DNA of 44,032 nt from Chryseobacterium elymi (GCF_003385495.1 NZ_QNUH01000025.1:1-44032); one strand, 5' to 3'. Shown: positions 1 to 9,233, numbered from the stretch's first letter. Translations and numbers: made by a program. The notes: generated from the letters alone by a model not told the origin.

Positions 1-84
1 AAAGAAATATAGGCAAATATAAAGCAAGAGCTAAGCCAATAGTCTCTAAAAATCAAAAGAATAGCTTGTGATAGTTTACTAACT

Positions 85-150
85 TAATGACATTGGGCTT
101 TAGCCCGCTTATTTTATGCATATTTGCAACCGGCTTCAGCCAAAATTTAT
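85..150. repeat. Paired short palindromes, intergenic repeat of flavobacterial type
   Basis: Two short perfect palindromes, GGGCTTTAGCCC (95-106) and GGCTTCAGCC (132-141), lie about 25 bp apart in the gene-free first 205 bases. From memory, paired GGCTT(T/C)AGCC palindromes recur between genes in Chryseobacterium and Flavobacterium; that is recollection and not a search result. No coding region is seen in 1-205, and the upstream gene lies outside the window. Confidence 0.5.
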
Positions 151-205
151 CGGAAATTATCTCTGGAAAGAATGATCAAAAAAATTCTACTCAAAATTTC
201 ATACT

Positions 206-646
206 ATGAACAAACAGGAATTATTAAACATCATAAAAACAAAGCTCACAGAAAAAATACAGTCTTTTGAAAACCTGATTGCAGAAACCCGTGCCTCAAA
301 TAATGATACCAAAAGTTCCATGGGTGACAAATATGAAACCGGCCGCGAAATGCTCCAGCAGGAAATCAATAACCTTCAGCGGCAGCTTAACGAATCTTTG
401 AATCAGCAATCAGTTATTCAAAAAATATCAGCTGAATCTTCAGACAAAGTCCAGAACGGATCTTTGGTGAAAACAGATAAAGGTTTCTTTTACGTTACCG
501 TATCCGTGGGCGAAATTATTTTAGAAAACCAGAAGATCATGACGGTTTCTACAGAATCACCTCTTGTGAAAGCCATGTCAGGAAAAAAAGAAGGAGAGAC
601 TTTTGCTGTTAATAATATGACTCAGACTATTCAGAAGATTTGGTAG
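206..646 (+). CDS. GreA/GreB-like transcript elongation factor family protein
   Basis: A 146-residue protein with the two-part layout of Gre factors. Residues 1-75 are charged and heptad-like and predict a coiled coil containing the Gre-like sequence GDKYETGREML. Residues 85-146 look like the GreA/GreB C-terminal FKBP-like domain, with 'SPLVKAMSGKKEGETFAV' close to the family's S-P-(x)-G-(x)-K-x-G-D/E pattern. In the family such proteins bind the RNA polymerase secondary channel. In flavobacterial annotations this family is often mislabelled 3-oxoacyl-ACP synthase; nothing here supports that. It is monocistronic: a terminator follows at 713-741. Whether it truly stimulates transcript cleavage is unknown, since the acidic tip residues of GreA are not obvious. 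Confidence 0.7.
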   Translation: MNKQELLNIIKTKLTEKIQSFENLIAETRASNNDTKSSMGDKYETGREMLQQEINNLQRQLNESLNQQSVIQKISAESSDKVQNGSLVKTDKGFFYVTVSVGEIILENQKIMTVSTESPLVKAMSGKKEGETFAVNNMTQTIQKIW

Positions 647-712
647 AATCATTTTATGTGAACTTAGAGATTTTTCGTTCTTTTGATTGAAAACTCAAAG
701 AACATGATATAC

Positions 713-741
713 AAAGCATTCATGAAAATGGATGCTTTTTT
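713..741 (+). terminator. Rho-independent terminator after the Gre-like gene
   Basis: Stem AAAGCATTCAT (713-723) pairs with ATGGATGCTTT (728-738), with one G-T wobble and a GAAA tetraloop, and runs into a T tract (736-741). Confidence 0.75.
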
Positions 742-777
742 ATGATCTATAATACCTGTAAATCGTTTAATTTTTTC

Positions 778-785
778 TAAATTTG
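778..785 (+). promoter_or_regulatory. Candidate -7 box of thyA
   Basis: TAAATTTG fits the Bacteroidota -7 consensus TAnnTTTG and lies 22 bp before the thyA ATG. A clear -33 TTG is not visible. Confidence 0.5.
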
Positions 786-807
786 AACCATAAAAAGCAC
801 TCTTAAA

Positions 808-1602
808 ATGCAGAACTACCTGGAACTTTTACAGCATATTTTAGACAATGGAACAGATAAAACGGATAGAACCGGAACCGGAACCAGAAGTGTTTTCGGG
901 TACCAGCTGAGATATGATCTGTCAAAAGGTTTTCCGATGGTGACTACAAAAAAAGTACACCTGAAATCTATTATTTATGAATTGCTTTGGTTTTTGAATG
1001 GTGATACTAATGTCAAATATCTCAACGACAACGGAGTGAGCATCTGGGACGAATGGGCTGATGAAAACGGTGATCTGGGACCTGTTTACGGTGCACAGTG
1101 GAGAAGCTGGCAGGGAGCCAATGGAAAGGTAGTAGATCAGATCACTGAAGTAATAGACCAGATCAAAAAGAATCCCGATTCAAGAAGATTGATCGTTTCC
1201 GCTTGGAATGCAGCTGAAATACCCAATATGGCCCTTGCGCCATGTCACGCTTTGTTCCAGTTTTATGTAGCAGATGGAAAGCTGTCGCTGCAGTTATATC
1301 AGAGAAGCGCTGATGTATTTCTTGGAGTACCGTTTAATATTGCAAGCTATGCCTTGCTGCTGATGATGGTGGCTCAGGTTTGCGATCTGGAAGTAGGAGA
1401 TTATATCCATAGTTTTGGGGATGTTCATATTTATAACAATCATTTTGAACAGGTCAATAAACAGCTTTCCAGGGAGCCTAGACCACTTCCTGTTATGAAG
1501 CTGAATCCTGAGGTAAAAGATATTTTCAGTTTTAATTTTGAAGACTTTACCCTGGAAAATTATGATCCGCACCCGGGAATCAAAGCTCCTGTGGCGATAT
1601 AA
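808..1602 (+). CDS. thyA: Thymidylate synthase
   Basis: The protein has 264 residues, the standard length of the ThyA family. It catalyses methylation of dUMP to dTMP with methylenetetrahydrofolate in the cytosol. The catalytic cysteine sits in LAPCHALFQFYV at residue 146, the same number as in E. coli ThyA. The N-terminal arginine loop (DRTGTGTRSVFGYQ), the RRLIVSAWN phosphate-binding segment, and the YQRSADVFLGVPFNIASY and HIYNNH substrate motifs are all present, so the enzyme should be active. The stop codon overlaps the start of the next gene (TAATG at 1600-1604), which implies translational coupling with the lipoprotein. No folA is adjacent in this window, unlike many bacteria where it follows thyA. 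Confidence 0.97.
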   Translation: MQNYLELLQHILDNGTDKTDRTGTGTRSVFGYQLRYDLSKGFPMVTTKKVHLKSIIYELLWFLNGDTNVKYLNDNGVSIWDEWADENGDLGPVYGAQWRSWQGANGKVVDQITEVIDQIKKNPDSRRLIVSAWNAAEIPNMALAPCHALFQFYVADGKLSLQLYQRSADVFLGVPFNIASYALLLMMVAQVCDLEVGDYIHSFGDVHIYNNHFEQVNKQLSREPRPLPVMKLNPEVKDIFSFNFEDFTLENYDPHPGIKAPVAI

Positions 1603-2516
1603 TGAAACTTCTGGGATTTTTTGCCGTTTTTTCTATTGTTTTCCTCTTTAGTTGTAATAAAAAAGAAGAGAAAGAACCGGTAATTACAGATCTGTTGGTG
1701 GATAGTTTTGATTTTACAAAGGATGCCGTCTTCGATAGTACCAATGTACCTCAACGTTTAAGAAAGATAGTTAAAGATATTTCGTCTTTAAATATCTATG
1801 AAACAGAACAGGGAGGAAAAGGCGCTATAGATACACCTGCTAATTTCAAGAATTTCAAAAAATTATATAAAGCAGCTTCAGAACAGGAGCTGCTGTTGCT
1901 CACTGACAATAAAAACAGCGTAGTAGCAGTTTACGCTTCTGTCGGGTTATCAGAAAAAAATAATAAGTATACAGTTCCTGTTTTTCAGAAAATCCTTAAC
2001 AGAAAAGGGATTATACACATTCAGAATGGATGTATTCTTAGTAATGATCATCCTGCGGAGCCAGTTTACTGGAAACAATATTACAAACTGAAACCTGAAG
2101 AGCTAAACTCAGACCCAAATTTGAAACAACTCGATAGCATGGTTCTTTTCATGTCAAATTCTTCTGACCTTATCCTTACAACAGCGTTGAGAAACAGAAC
2201 CTATTCCGTCGGATTGAAAAACCAAATAGCGAAACAAACCTTCGAAAATCATAGACAGCCTGCATTGCTATATCTTCACTCATGGTACAAAAAGGAATAT
2301 GCAGAACTGTTGCAGAAGGAGTTGGCAAGCCTTATCAAAAACGATTCTATTGATGCTGGGCATAAAAGGACTTATGTATCCATGCTTCTTTCCTTTAATA
2401 ACACCGGAAATAAAAAAACAGTCCTGAATTATCTCAAAAAAGACAGCCTGTGGAAAGAGGATCATCAGATCATGTCCCAGCTGGAAAATAACGGAATCTC
2501 TTCTGAAGATTTATAA
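1602..2516 (+). CDS. Predicted lipoprotein translationally coupled to thyA
   Basis: 304 residues. The N terminus is a lipoprotein signal: a short basic start, a hydrophobic stretch (residues 4-16) and the lipobox FLFSC with Cys18, followed by charged residues. The mature part is mixed alpha-helical. Residues around 85-130 and 210-300 have a repeated helical pattern that could be HEAT-like, but I do not recognise a family. The ATG shares its A with the thyA stop, so it is very likely translated by reinitiation. A link to nucleotide metabolism is unproven: an envelope lipoprotein coupled to a cytosolic enzyme probably reflects shared expression only. Confidence 0.75.
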   Translation: MKLLGFFAVFSIVFLFSCNKKEEKEPVITDLLVDSFDFTKDAVFDSTNVPQRLRKIVKDISSLNIYETEQGGKGAIDTPANFKNFKKLYKAASEQELLLLTDNKNSVVAVYASVGLSEKNNKYTVPVFQKILNRKGIIHIQNGCILSNDHPAEPVYWKQYYKLKPEELNSDPNLKQLDSMVLFMSNSSDLILTTALRNRTYSVGLKNQIAKQTFENHRQPALLYLHSWYKKEYAELLQKELASLIKNDSIDAGHKRTYVSMLLSFNNTGNKKTVLNYLKKDSLWKEDHQIMSQLENNGISSEDL

Positions 2517-2583
2517 ATAATATTCCTGCACCCGCTGCTGTAACAGAATCCTTAATTTTACTACTGATTAGAAAATTAATAAT

Positions 2584-3906
2584 ATGATTCTGAAAAAACT
2601 GTTTTTTGTGGCGACAGCAAGTATTTCATGTATGGCATTTTCTCAAAGTGCAAACAAACAGAAATTAATGGATTATCTTGATTCACTTTCTGTTCATCAT
2701 AAAGTTATGGGAAGTTTTGCTATTGCAGAAAAAGGGCAACCTACTTTTCTGAAAGCTATAGGATTCTCCGATGTTGCAAAACAGCAGAAAGCCAATATAA
2801 ATACCCAATACCGAATAGGCTCCATTTCCAAAACATTTACCGCAGTACTTGTGATGAAGGCTGTTGAGGAAAAAAAAATATCCCTTGATGCTAAACTTTC
2901 CACCTGGTATCCGGAAATAGAAAATGCAGATAAAATTACCCTCGAAAATCTTTTACAGCACCGAAGCGGAATTCATAATCTAACGGATGAACAGGAGTAC
3001 TGGAGCTATAATACAACAGCTCAGACAGAACAATCCCTGGTGTCAATCATCAAAAAATATAAAAGCGGCTTTTCTCCGGGAACAAAATATGAATACAGCA
3101 ATTCAAATTATATTCTGCTGGCCTTTATACTGGAAAAGGTCTATAAAAAAACTTACGCACAGTTGCTTAAGGCTAAAATTACAAATCCTCTGAAGTTAAC
3201 ACTGACGGAAGTGGGCGGAAAGATTGATCCTTCCAAAAACCAGGCGCTTTCCTATACCTATTCCAATGGGGGTTATCAGCCGTGGCAGGAAACAGATATG
3301 AGCATTCCTGTTGGTGCAGGAAATATCATTTCTACCCCTACAGAACTTCTGAAGTTTATCATTGCTCTGGAAAACGGAAAACTCATCAATAAAACCAGCC
3401 TTTCCCGGATGAAAAATTTTATCGACGGCTATGGCTATGGAATTGCACAGGTACCTTTTGAAAAATATTCGGGGTATGGACATAGCGGAGGAATTGATCA
3501 GTTCCGATCAGTACTGTATTATTTTCCAGAACTGAAAGTAGCAGTGAGTGCCATCACCAATCAATCAGATTACGATAATAACGATATTTCGATCAAAATG
3601 CTCCAGACAGTTATTGGAAAAGATTTTAAAATGCCTAATTTTAAAAAAGTTTCTGTAGCGGTTGAAATTCTGAAAAAATATGAAGGGCTTTACAAGACAG
3701 AAGGCTTTCCATTGGATATAAAAATATTCCAGCAAGAAGGAAAGCTGATGGGGCAGGCTACAGGACAGGGAGCATTTCCACTGGAAGCAGTCTCTGAAAG
3801 CGAATTTAAGTTTGAAATGGCAGGAATAAAAATGAAGTTCAATGCTGAGAAAGGAACTATGGACTTCTCACAAGGAGCCAATAATTTTACCTTTAAGAAA
3901 CAATAA
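2584..3906 (+). CDS. Serine hydrolase, class C beta-lactamase/DD-peptidase fold
   Basis: 440 residues with an N-terminal signal peptide (cleavage expected after the alanine/serine-rich stretch near residue 20). All three signatures of the penicillin-binding/AmpC-like superfamily are visible: S80-I-S-K83 (nucleophile and general base), Y171-S-N173, and H300-SGG in place of KTG. Residues 1-360 form the catalytic domain; the last 80 residues look like a small beta-rich C-terminal domain seen in many such hydrolases. The likely role is periplasmic hydrolysis of a peptide, ester or beta-lactam; the substrate cannot be read from sequence. It is followed by two genes on the same strand with gaps of 1 and 11 bp, so the three probably form one operon. 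Confidence 0.85.
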   Translation: MILKKLFFVATASISCMAFSQSANKQKLMDYLDSLSVHHKVMGSFAIAEKGQPTFLKAIGFSDVAKQQKANINTQYRIGSISKTFTAVLVMKAVEEKKISLDAKLSTWYPEIENADKITLENLLQHRSGIHNLTDEQEYWSYNTTAQTEQSLVSIIKKYKSGFSPGTKYEYSNSNYILLAFILEKVYKKTYAQLLKAKITNPLKLTLTEVGGKIDPSKNQALSYTYSNGGYQPWQETDMSIPVGAGNIISTPTELLKFIIALENGKLINKTSLSRMKNFIDGYGYGIAQVPFEKYSGYGHSGGIDQFRSVLYYFPELKVAVSAITNQSDYDNNDISIKMLQTVIGKDFKMPNFKKVSVAVEILKKYEGLYKTEGFPLDIKIFQQEGKLMGQATGQGAFPLEAVSESEFKFEMAGIKMKFNAEKGTMDFSQGANNFTFKKQ

Positions 3907-3907
3907 A

Positions 3908-4138
3908 ATGAAATATTTAAAAATCAATACAGAAGACAATGCAGACCTTGCAGCACTTCAAAATGCAGTTCTACAACTGAAAGGCGTAGCTTCGGCAGAG
4001 ATCATTGATGATGAAAACCCCGAAAGCGAACTGAAGAAAGCTTTTGCCAAAACAAAAGAACAGCTTAAAAAAGGAGACTACGAAACCTTGGTTAATGACA
4101 TTTTTGATATAATAACAAAAAATAATTCTAAAAAATAA
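3908..4138 (+). CDS. Small conserved-looking hypothetical protein between two hydrolases
   Basis: The ATG at 3908 lies one base after the preceding stop and gives 76 residues. An upstream start would overlap the serine hydrolase, so 3908 is preferred. The N-terminal half (MKYLKINTEDNADLAALQNA) has a beta-alpha-beta pattern like a small ferredoxin-like fold; the C-terminal half is a charged helix rich in lysine and glutamate. There is no signal peptide, so it should be cytosolic although its neighbours are exported. I recognise no family. A similar layout is found in antitoxin-like or regulatory small proteins, but no partner toxin is present. Confidence 0.65.
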   Translation: MKYLKINTEDNADLAALQNAVLQLKGVASAEIIDDENPESELKKAFAKTKEQLKKGDYETLVNDIFDIITKNNSKK

Positions 4139-4149
4139 TACAGTAATAC

Positions 4150-6660
4150 ATGAAAAAGGCGATTTTGTCCATTGCTATACTCGGAATTTTCTTTTCCACG
4201 AACGTATCAGCACAGACCGAAACTTCAGGAAGGGAAAAGGCTTACAGAGCCACACACACGAAAGTAACGGAACTTAAACATACCAAGCTTAAAGTCAATT
4301 TTGATTACCAGAAAGAGCAGATGGGCGGAGAAGAATGGCTGACAGCCTCTCCGTATTTCTATCCCACCAATGAGCTGATACTAGATGCAAAAGGCATGCT
4401 GATTCATGAAGTAGCTCTTGACAACAATGGAAAAAGATCACCTCTGAAATATGAATATAAAGATGAAATCCTGAAAATCAATCTGGACAAAACCTATCAG
4501 AAAAATCAGGAATATACGGTGTACATCAAATATACCGCACGTCCTAATGAGGTGAAACAGAAAGGAAGTATGGCCATCAATGATGCCAAAGGACTGTATT
4601 TCATCAATGCGCAGGGACAGGATCCTGATATGCCGACACAGATCTGGACACAGGGAGAAACAGAATCTTCTTCTGCATGGTTCCCAACCATCGATAAACC
4701 GAATCAGAAGACTACCCAGGAGATCTATATGACCGTTCCTGATAAATACGTAACCCTTTCCAACGGAATTCTAAAAGATTCACAGAAAGAAGGAAATAAT
4801 TTAAGAACAGACCATTGGGTAATGGATAAAAGACATGCCACTTATCTGTTCTTTATGGGTGTAGGAGAGTATGCCATTGTTAAAGACAAATGGAAGAATA
4901 TTCCTGTAGATTATTATATCGAAAAAGAATATGAGCCTTACGTAAAACAGATCTACGGAAATACTCCGGAAATGATCGAGTTTTTCTCCAAAAAGATGGG
5001 TTATGATTATCCCTGGGCAAAATATGCACAGATCTCAGGAAGAGACTATGTAAGTGGTGCCATGGAAAATACAACAGCAACCCTACATGGAAGTGATATC
5101 CTTCAGAAGCCGGGGCAGCTGATCGATGAAAACAAATGGGAAGATACTATCGCCCATGAATTATTTCACCATTGGTTCGGAGATCTTGTGACAGCAGAAA
5201 GCTGGAGCAACTTAACGGTAAATGAATCATTTGCCAACTATTCCGAATACCTTTGGAATGAATATAAATACGGAAAAGACCAGGCAGACTATCACCAGAT
5301 GACCGATGTGAATATGTATATCCACAATCCGGCTGATTTCAAAAAAGATCTTGTAAGGTTCAATTATGATTCCCGTGAAGATGTTTTTGATCTGGTGACC
5401 TATCAGAAAGGAGGTGGAATTCTTCATATGCTGAGAAATTATCTTGGTGATGATGCTTTCTTTGCCGGAATGAACGACTATCTGAAAACCAATGAGTACC
5501 AGAATGCAGAAGCCCACCAATTAAGGCTTTCCTTTGAAAAGGTTTCAGGAAAAGACCTGAACTGGTTCTTCAATCAATGGTATTTCGGAAGCGGAAATCC
5601 AAAGCTGAATTACACATTTACTTTCGAACCGGTAAAAAAACAGGTAGCGGTAACGATCAGCCAGGCACAGGAGCAGCCATTTGAATTTCCTCTTGCCATC
5701 GATGTATATGATAACGGAAAGCCGAAAAGATATAACGTATGGGTAAATGCTGAAGCCAAGAATACATTCAATTTTGACGTTTCCAAAACTCCTGATCTTA
5801 TCAACATCAACGCAGACGGAATTTTACTCGCAGATATTACAGACACCAAAACTCCGGAGCAAAACCTGATGCAGTTCACTAACTCCAAAGAATTCAAGAG
5901 CAGATACAACGCTTTATCAGCTATAAAAGATCAGGTAGGAAAAAATCCGGCCGCCACAAAATTGTTAGCTGCTGCATTAAAGGATCCTTACTTCAGAACA
6001 AGAATTAAAGCTCTTCAGTTGATGGATCTTTCAAACCCAGAACAGATGAAAGCCCTCGGTGCTGATGTTGAGAAATTAGCTTCCAACGACCCGAAAACTT
6101 TGGTTCAGGCTGCTGCAATTGGTGCTTTGGCTAAAACTAAAGATAAAAAATACCTTTCGCTTTTTGAAAAAGGAGTAAACGCTGTCTCCAATGCTGTAAA
6201 AGGAACTTCATTAAGCGCTGTGGTAACCATTGATCCTTCAAAAGCTAATGCATTGGCCGATAAAATTGATCTTGAAGGTGCTTCAGACGAATTGCTGACC
6301 CAGTTGCTTCCGGTAATTGTGAAAAATAAAGTGACTTCACAGATGGCAAATATCACTCCGCTTGTTGCTTTTTATCCGTTTATTAAGTTTCAGAATCCGG
6401 AATTGGGTAAATCTGCGGAAGAAGGATATAACTGGATCATGAGCTCAGACAATCTTAAAGCTACTGAAAACATTACCAAAATAATCCGCCAGGCAAAAGG
6501 TCAAATGGGAGATAACCCTCAGGTAAAAATGATGATTTCCCAGATGCTGAAAGATGGGCTAAGCAAAAAAATGGAACTGTTGAGACAGAATCCTCAGAAT
6601 GCTGCCAGCATCAACAAACAGATTGATGCCATCAATAAATCTATTGAAGATTTTAAATAA
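4150..6660 (+). CDS. M1 family zinc aminopeptidase, exported
   Basis: 836 residues with a cleavable signal peptide (hydrophobic residues 4-18, then SAQ). The zinc site is complete: H336-E-L-F-H340 with the third ligand E359 in VNESFANY, exactly HExxH-x18-E. The exopeptidase motif GAMENTT precedes it. The order is an N-terminal beta domain (about 30-220), the thermolysin-like catalytic domain (about 230-480), then beta and helical domains to the C terminus. It should remove N-terminal residues from peptides in the periplasm or at the outer membrane, feeding peptide use. It is the last gene of the serine hydrolase operon and is followed by a strong terminator. Confidence 0.93.
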   Translation: MKKAILSIAILGIFFSTNVSAQTETSGREKAYRATHTKVTELKHTKLKVNFDYQKEQMGGEEWLTASPYFYPTNELILDAKGMLIHEVALDNNGKRSPLKYEYKDEILKINLDKTYQKNQEYTVYIKYTARPNEVKQKGSMAINDAKGLYFINAQGQDPDMPTQIWTQGETESSSAWFPTIDKPNQKTTQEIYMTVPDKYVTLSNGILKDSQKEGNNLRTDHWVMDKRHATYLFFMGVGEYAIVKDKWKNIPVDYYIEKEYEPYVKQIYGNTPEMIEFFSKKMGYDYPWAKYAQISGRDYVSGAMENTTATLHGSDILQKPGQLIDENKWEDTIAHELFHHWFGDLVTAESWSNLTVNESFANYSEYLWNEYKYGKDQADYHQMTDVNMYIHNPADFKKDLVRFNYDSREDVFDLVTYQKGGGILHMLRNYLGDDAFFAGMNDYLKTNEYQNAEAHQLRLSFEKVSGKDLNWFFNQWYFGSGNPKLNYTFTFEPVKKQVAVTISQAQEQPFEFPLAIDVYDNGKPKRYNVWVNAEAKNTFNFDVSKTPDLININADGILLADITDTKTPEQNLMQFTNSKEFKSRYNALSAIKDQVGKNPAATKLLAAALKDPYFRTRIKALQLMDLSNPEQMKALGADVEKLASNDPKTLVQAAAIGALAKTKDKKYLSLFEKGVNAVSNAVKGTSLSAVVTIDPSKANALADKIDLEGASDELLTQLLPVIVKNKVTSQMANITPLVAFYPFIKFQNPELGKSAEEGYNWIMSSDNLKATENITKIIRQAKGQMGDNPQVKMMISQMLKDGLSKKMELLRQNPQNAASINKQIDAINKSIEDFK

Positions 6661-6691
6661 ACAGATCATTAAAATTATCAAGAATATAAGA

Positions 6692-6717
6692 CCGCTGTAT
6701 CGAACAGCGGTTTTTTT
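6692..6717 (+). terminator. Rho-independent terminator after the M1 aminopeptidase
   Basis: Perfect 7-bp stem CCGCTGT/ACAGCGG (6692-6698 and 6704-6710) with a 5-base loop and a run of seven T. Confidence 0.9.
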
Positions 6718-6782
6718 ATGATTTTTGTATTTAAAAGACAAATTATGTCTACGAATTGAAGGTTTATTCAAACATCATTTTA

Positions 6783-6790
6783 TAAATTCG
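6783..6790 (+). promoter_or_regulatory. Candidate -7 box of HMG-CoA synthase gene
   Basis: TAAATTCG differs at one position from TAnnTTTG and lies 19 bp before the ATG at 6810. The -33 element is not clear. Confidence 0.3.
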
Positions 6791-6809
6791 TATAAAAATT
6801 AAGAATAAA

Positions 6810-8138
6810 ATGACTTTTGGAATTGAGGCTGCGGGCTATTATGTGCCGTCTTTGTACTTAGAAATCAAAGACCTGGCGGAGAAAAGAGGAATTGAACCTG
6901 CAAAACTGGAAAAAGGATTGGGGCTACATAAAATGGGGTTTCCTGATGTTCATGAAGATGCCGCTACCTTTGCAGCGGAAGCTTTGTTGAAACTGATTAA
7001 AGATCATAATCTCAATCCTAAAGATATAGCCAGGATTTATCTGGGAACTGAAAGTGCCCTGGATGCTGCAAAACCTACGGCTTCCTACGCCATGCAGATG
7101 ATAGAAAAAGTTCTGGAAAAAGAATTTGGCGAAAGATGTTTCAGGAACTGCGATGTGGTGGATATGACTTTCGCCTGTATCGGAGCGGTAGATGCACTTC
7201 ATAATTCCCTTGACTTTGTAAGGGTGAATCCTGATAAAAAAGCAGTAGTTATCGCCAGCGATTATGCCAAATACGAGTTGGCTTCTTCTGGTGAATATAC
7301 CCAGGGAGGAGGTGCAGTGGCCCTTCTCGTTTCATCAAAACCGGATCTTTTGGAGATTGAAAATAACTGGGGAGTAGCTACCGAAAGCGTTTTTGACTTC
7401 TTTAAACCCAGAAGGACCTACAGTAAAGAAGATCTGAATTCAGCTCCGGAAACTTTCCCTGATAAAATTGAGATCTTTACGGATGAGCCTGTTTTTGACG
7501 GACAGTATTCCAATCAATGCTATCAGGACAGGATCAGGGAAGCTTACCAGCATTATAAAGAAATTACAGGAAAAGATAAGCCTTATGAGGCCTGGAAATA
7601 TCTTATTTTCCATCTTCCGTATGCTTTCCACGGAAAAAGAGTCTTCACAGAAATTTATAGCCTGGAAAACGGACTTCCTTATGAAACTCCTGACGAGCAG
7701 AAAGCGGTTGCGAAATCTGAAGATTATCTCAATTTTATCAGTGAAAAGATCGAAAGGTCCCAGCGGGCCTCCTCAGAAATAGGGAATATGTATACCGCTT
7801 CCATCTTTATGGCATTCCTTTCTGCAATACAGGTTGCTTTTGACAAAGGAGAAGAGCTGACAGGTGTAGAAATAGGCTTCTTAGGATACGGAAGCGGCTC
7901 AAAATCAAAAGTTTTTGCCGGAAAAATATCCAAAAACTGGGAAACTGCAGCAGCCAAATGGAATTTATTTGAAAATTTAAAAAACAGAACTGCTATTGAT
8001 TTTGTAACTTATGAAAAGCTTCATAGAAAACAGCTGGAAAGCTCTGTCAATAACGACTATAAAGGTTTCGGATTGACCTCAGTAGAATCTGAAAATCCTG
8101 TTTTGAAAGGAGCAAGATATTATCATTATAAAGGTTAA
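6810..8138 (+). CDS. mvaS: Hydroxymethylglutaryl-CoA synthase
   Basis: 442 residues of the thiolase-fold HMG-CoA synthase family. The enzyme condenses acetyl-CoA with acetoacetyl-CoA, the committed step toward mevalonate and isoprenoids. The acyl-accepting cysteine is C123 in TFACIGAVDAL, the catalytic histidine region is FHLPYAFHGKR, and the C-terminal GYGSGSKSKVF loop matches the family. The length is normal to slightly long because the N terminus and C-terminal tail are extended, as in other Bacteroidota. No other mevalonate gene is adjacent. It sits alone between two terminators, so it is likely transcribed by itself. Confidence 0.9.
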   Translation: MTFGIEAAGYYVPSLYLEIKDLAEKRGIEPAKLEKGLGLHKMGFPDVHEDAATFAAEALLKLIKDHNLNPKDIARIYLGTESALDAAKPTASYAMQMIEKVLEKEFGERCFRNCDVVDMTFACIGAVDALHNSLDFVRVNPDKKAVVIASDYAKYELASSGEYTQGGGAVALLVSSKPDLLEIENNWGVATESVFDFFKPRRTYSKEDLNSAPETFPDKIEIFTDEPVFDGQYSNQCYQDRIREAYQHYKEITGKDKPYEAWKYLIFHLPYAFHGKRVFTEIYSLENGLPYETPDEQKAVAKSEDYLNFISEKIERSQRASSEIGNMYTASIFMAFLSAIQVAFDKGEELTGVEIGFLGYGSGSKSKVFAGKISKNWETAAAKWNLFENLKNRTAIDFVTYEKLHRKQLESSVNNDYKGFGLTSVESENPVLKGARYYHYKG

Positions 8139-8156
8139 TTTATCTGTATAAACTAT

Positions 8157-8185
8157 AAAAGCATTTCGTTTTCGGGATGCTTTTT
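8157..8185. terminator. Bidirectional terminator between mvaS and the AraC-family gene
   Basis: Stem AAAGCATTTC/GGGATGCTTT (8158-8167 and 8174-8183, two T-G wobbles) has T on its right and A on its left, so it can stop the convergent transcripts on either strand. Confidence 0.7.
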
Positions 8186-8208
8186 AGTTCAAAATAACAC
8201 TTTAACTT

Positions 8209-9141
8209 CTAATACCGTTCAGAAAATACAGTTGAGGTTTGATAATTTTTCGGAGTTACACCCACGAGCTGCTTGAACACTCTTGTAAAATAATTCGTAT
8301 CCGAGAATCCTGTCTGATAGGCGGTTTCCTTAATGCTGTTACGTCCTGCGAGTAATTCCTTTGCCTTGTTGATCCTTTCCTGCAGGATAAAATCGTTGGG
8401 AGAAGTTCCCAGCTCATCTTTAAACATTTTAAAGAAATTGGACTTGCTTACATAAGCCAGTTTTGCCATACTATCGATAGAAAGCTTCTGGTGAAGGTTT
8501 TTACGGATATAATCTACCGCAAAACCTATCCGGGATTTATTTTTAGCAATATTTTTTTCCACCATGCTTCTGGCCTGGGTCTGCATAAGCCTGATCAAAA
8601 GTTCTTTCAGTGCAAAATCTGCCATGATATCCTTCTGGGAATTGTCATCCATTGCAATCCTCATGATATTGTTGGTAGCAGACGCTAAGGATTTATTATT
8701 AAAAAGAAAAAATTCGTCCAGCTGGATATTCCATTGGGAAGTTTCATCCACTTTAGGAAGGCTGTAATTTAAATAATTAAGAGAATCCTCTATAAAATCG
8801 GGATTAAGGCTTAAAGAGATACATTGGGTAGGTGCTTCGTCTGCCTCGGGAAAATCAATGACCATGGTTTCACCGGGTGCAACGAGAATGCTTTCACCGG
8901 GAAAATAATCAAAATAATTTGTTTTATTATCCAGCTTCATATGCTTTTTACCTCTCAGCATAGCCGTAAAAGCAATATTTTCAAAGTGAAGCTGGACTCC
9001 AAAAGCTGCCTTGTGTGTCTCATATATGCTGAATTCACAGTTGTTTAGATTGAATTTTGTCTGGTTTTCAACAAGGTTCAATAACTGGTTCTCCTTCTTT
9101 AATTCAGGAGTATTTAATAAAAATTTATTATTGTTATTCAT
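8209..9141 (-). CDS. AraC family transcriptional regulator of the aldehyde/alcohol locus
   Basis: The ATG at 9141 gives 310 residues. A TTG 24 bases upstream is possible, but it lies at or before the likely transcription start set by the -7 box at 9171-9178. Residues about 20-190 form an AraC-type ligand-binding domain with a cupin-like beta-rich start. The last 100 residues hold two helix-turn-helix motifs with the family signature ending NYFTRVFKQLVGVTPKNYQ. It is divergent from the aldehyde dehydrogenase gene across a 180-bp control region with two direct repeats. It most likely activates the dehydrogenase genes in response to an alcohol, aldehyde or aromatic inducer; the inducer is unknown. 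Confidence 0.88.
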   Translation of the reverse strand: MNNNNKFLLNTPELKKENQLLNLVENQTKFNLNNCEFSIYETHKAAFGVQLHFENIAFTAMLRGKKHMKLDNKTNYFDYFPGESILVAPGETMVIDFPEADEAPTQCISLSLNPDFIEDSLNYLNYSLPKVDETSQWNIQLDEFFLFNNKSLASATNNIMRIAMDDNSQKDIMADFALKELLIRLMQTQARSMVEKNIAKNKSRIGFAVDYIRKNLHQKLSIDSMAKLAYVSKSNFFKMFKDELGTSPNDFILQERINKAKELLAGRNSIKETAYQTGFSDTNYFTRVFKQLVGVTPKNYQTSTVFSERY

Positions 9142-9170
9142 TTCTAAACATTTTGTAAAACCCAATCACT

Positions 9171-9178
9171 CAAATATA
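9171..9178 (-). promoter_or_regulatory. Candidate -7 box of the AraC-family gene
   Basis: Read on the minus strand this is TATATTTG, an exact match to TAnnTTTG. It places transcription start near 9163, giving a leader of about 22 bases to the ATG at 9141. No TTG-type -33 box is visible. Confidence 0.5.
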
Positions 9179-9233
9179 TAAATTTTAGTCCTAGACTGTT
9201 GTTAATAAAATTATAAAATTAAACATCTGCACT

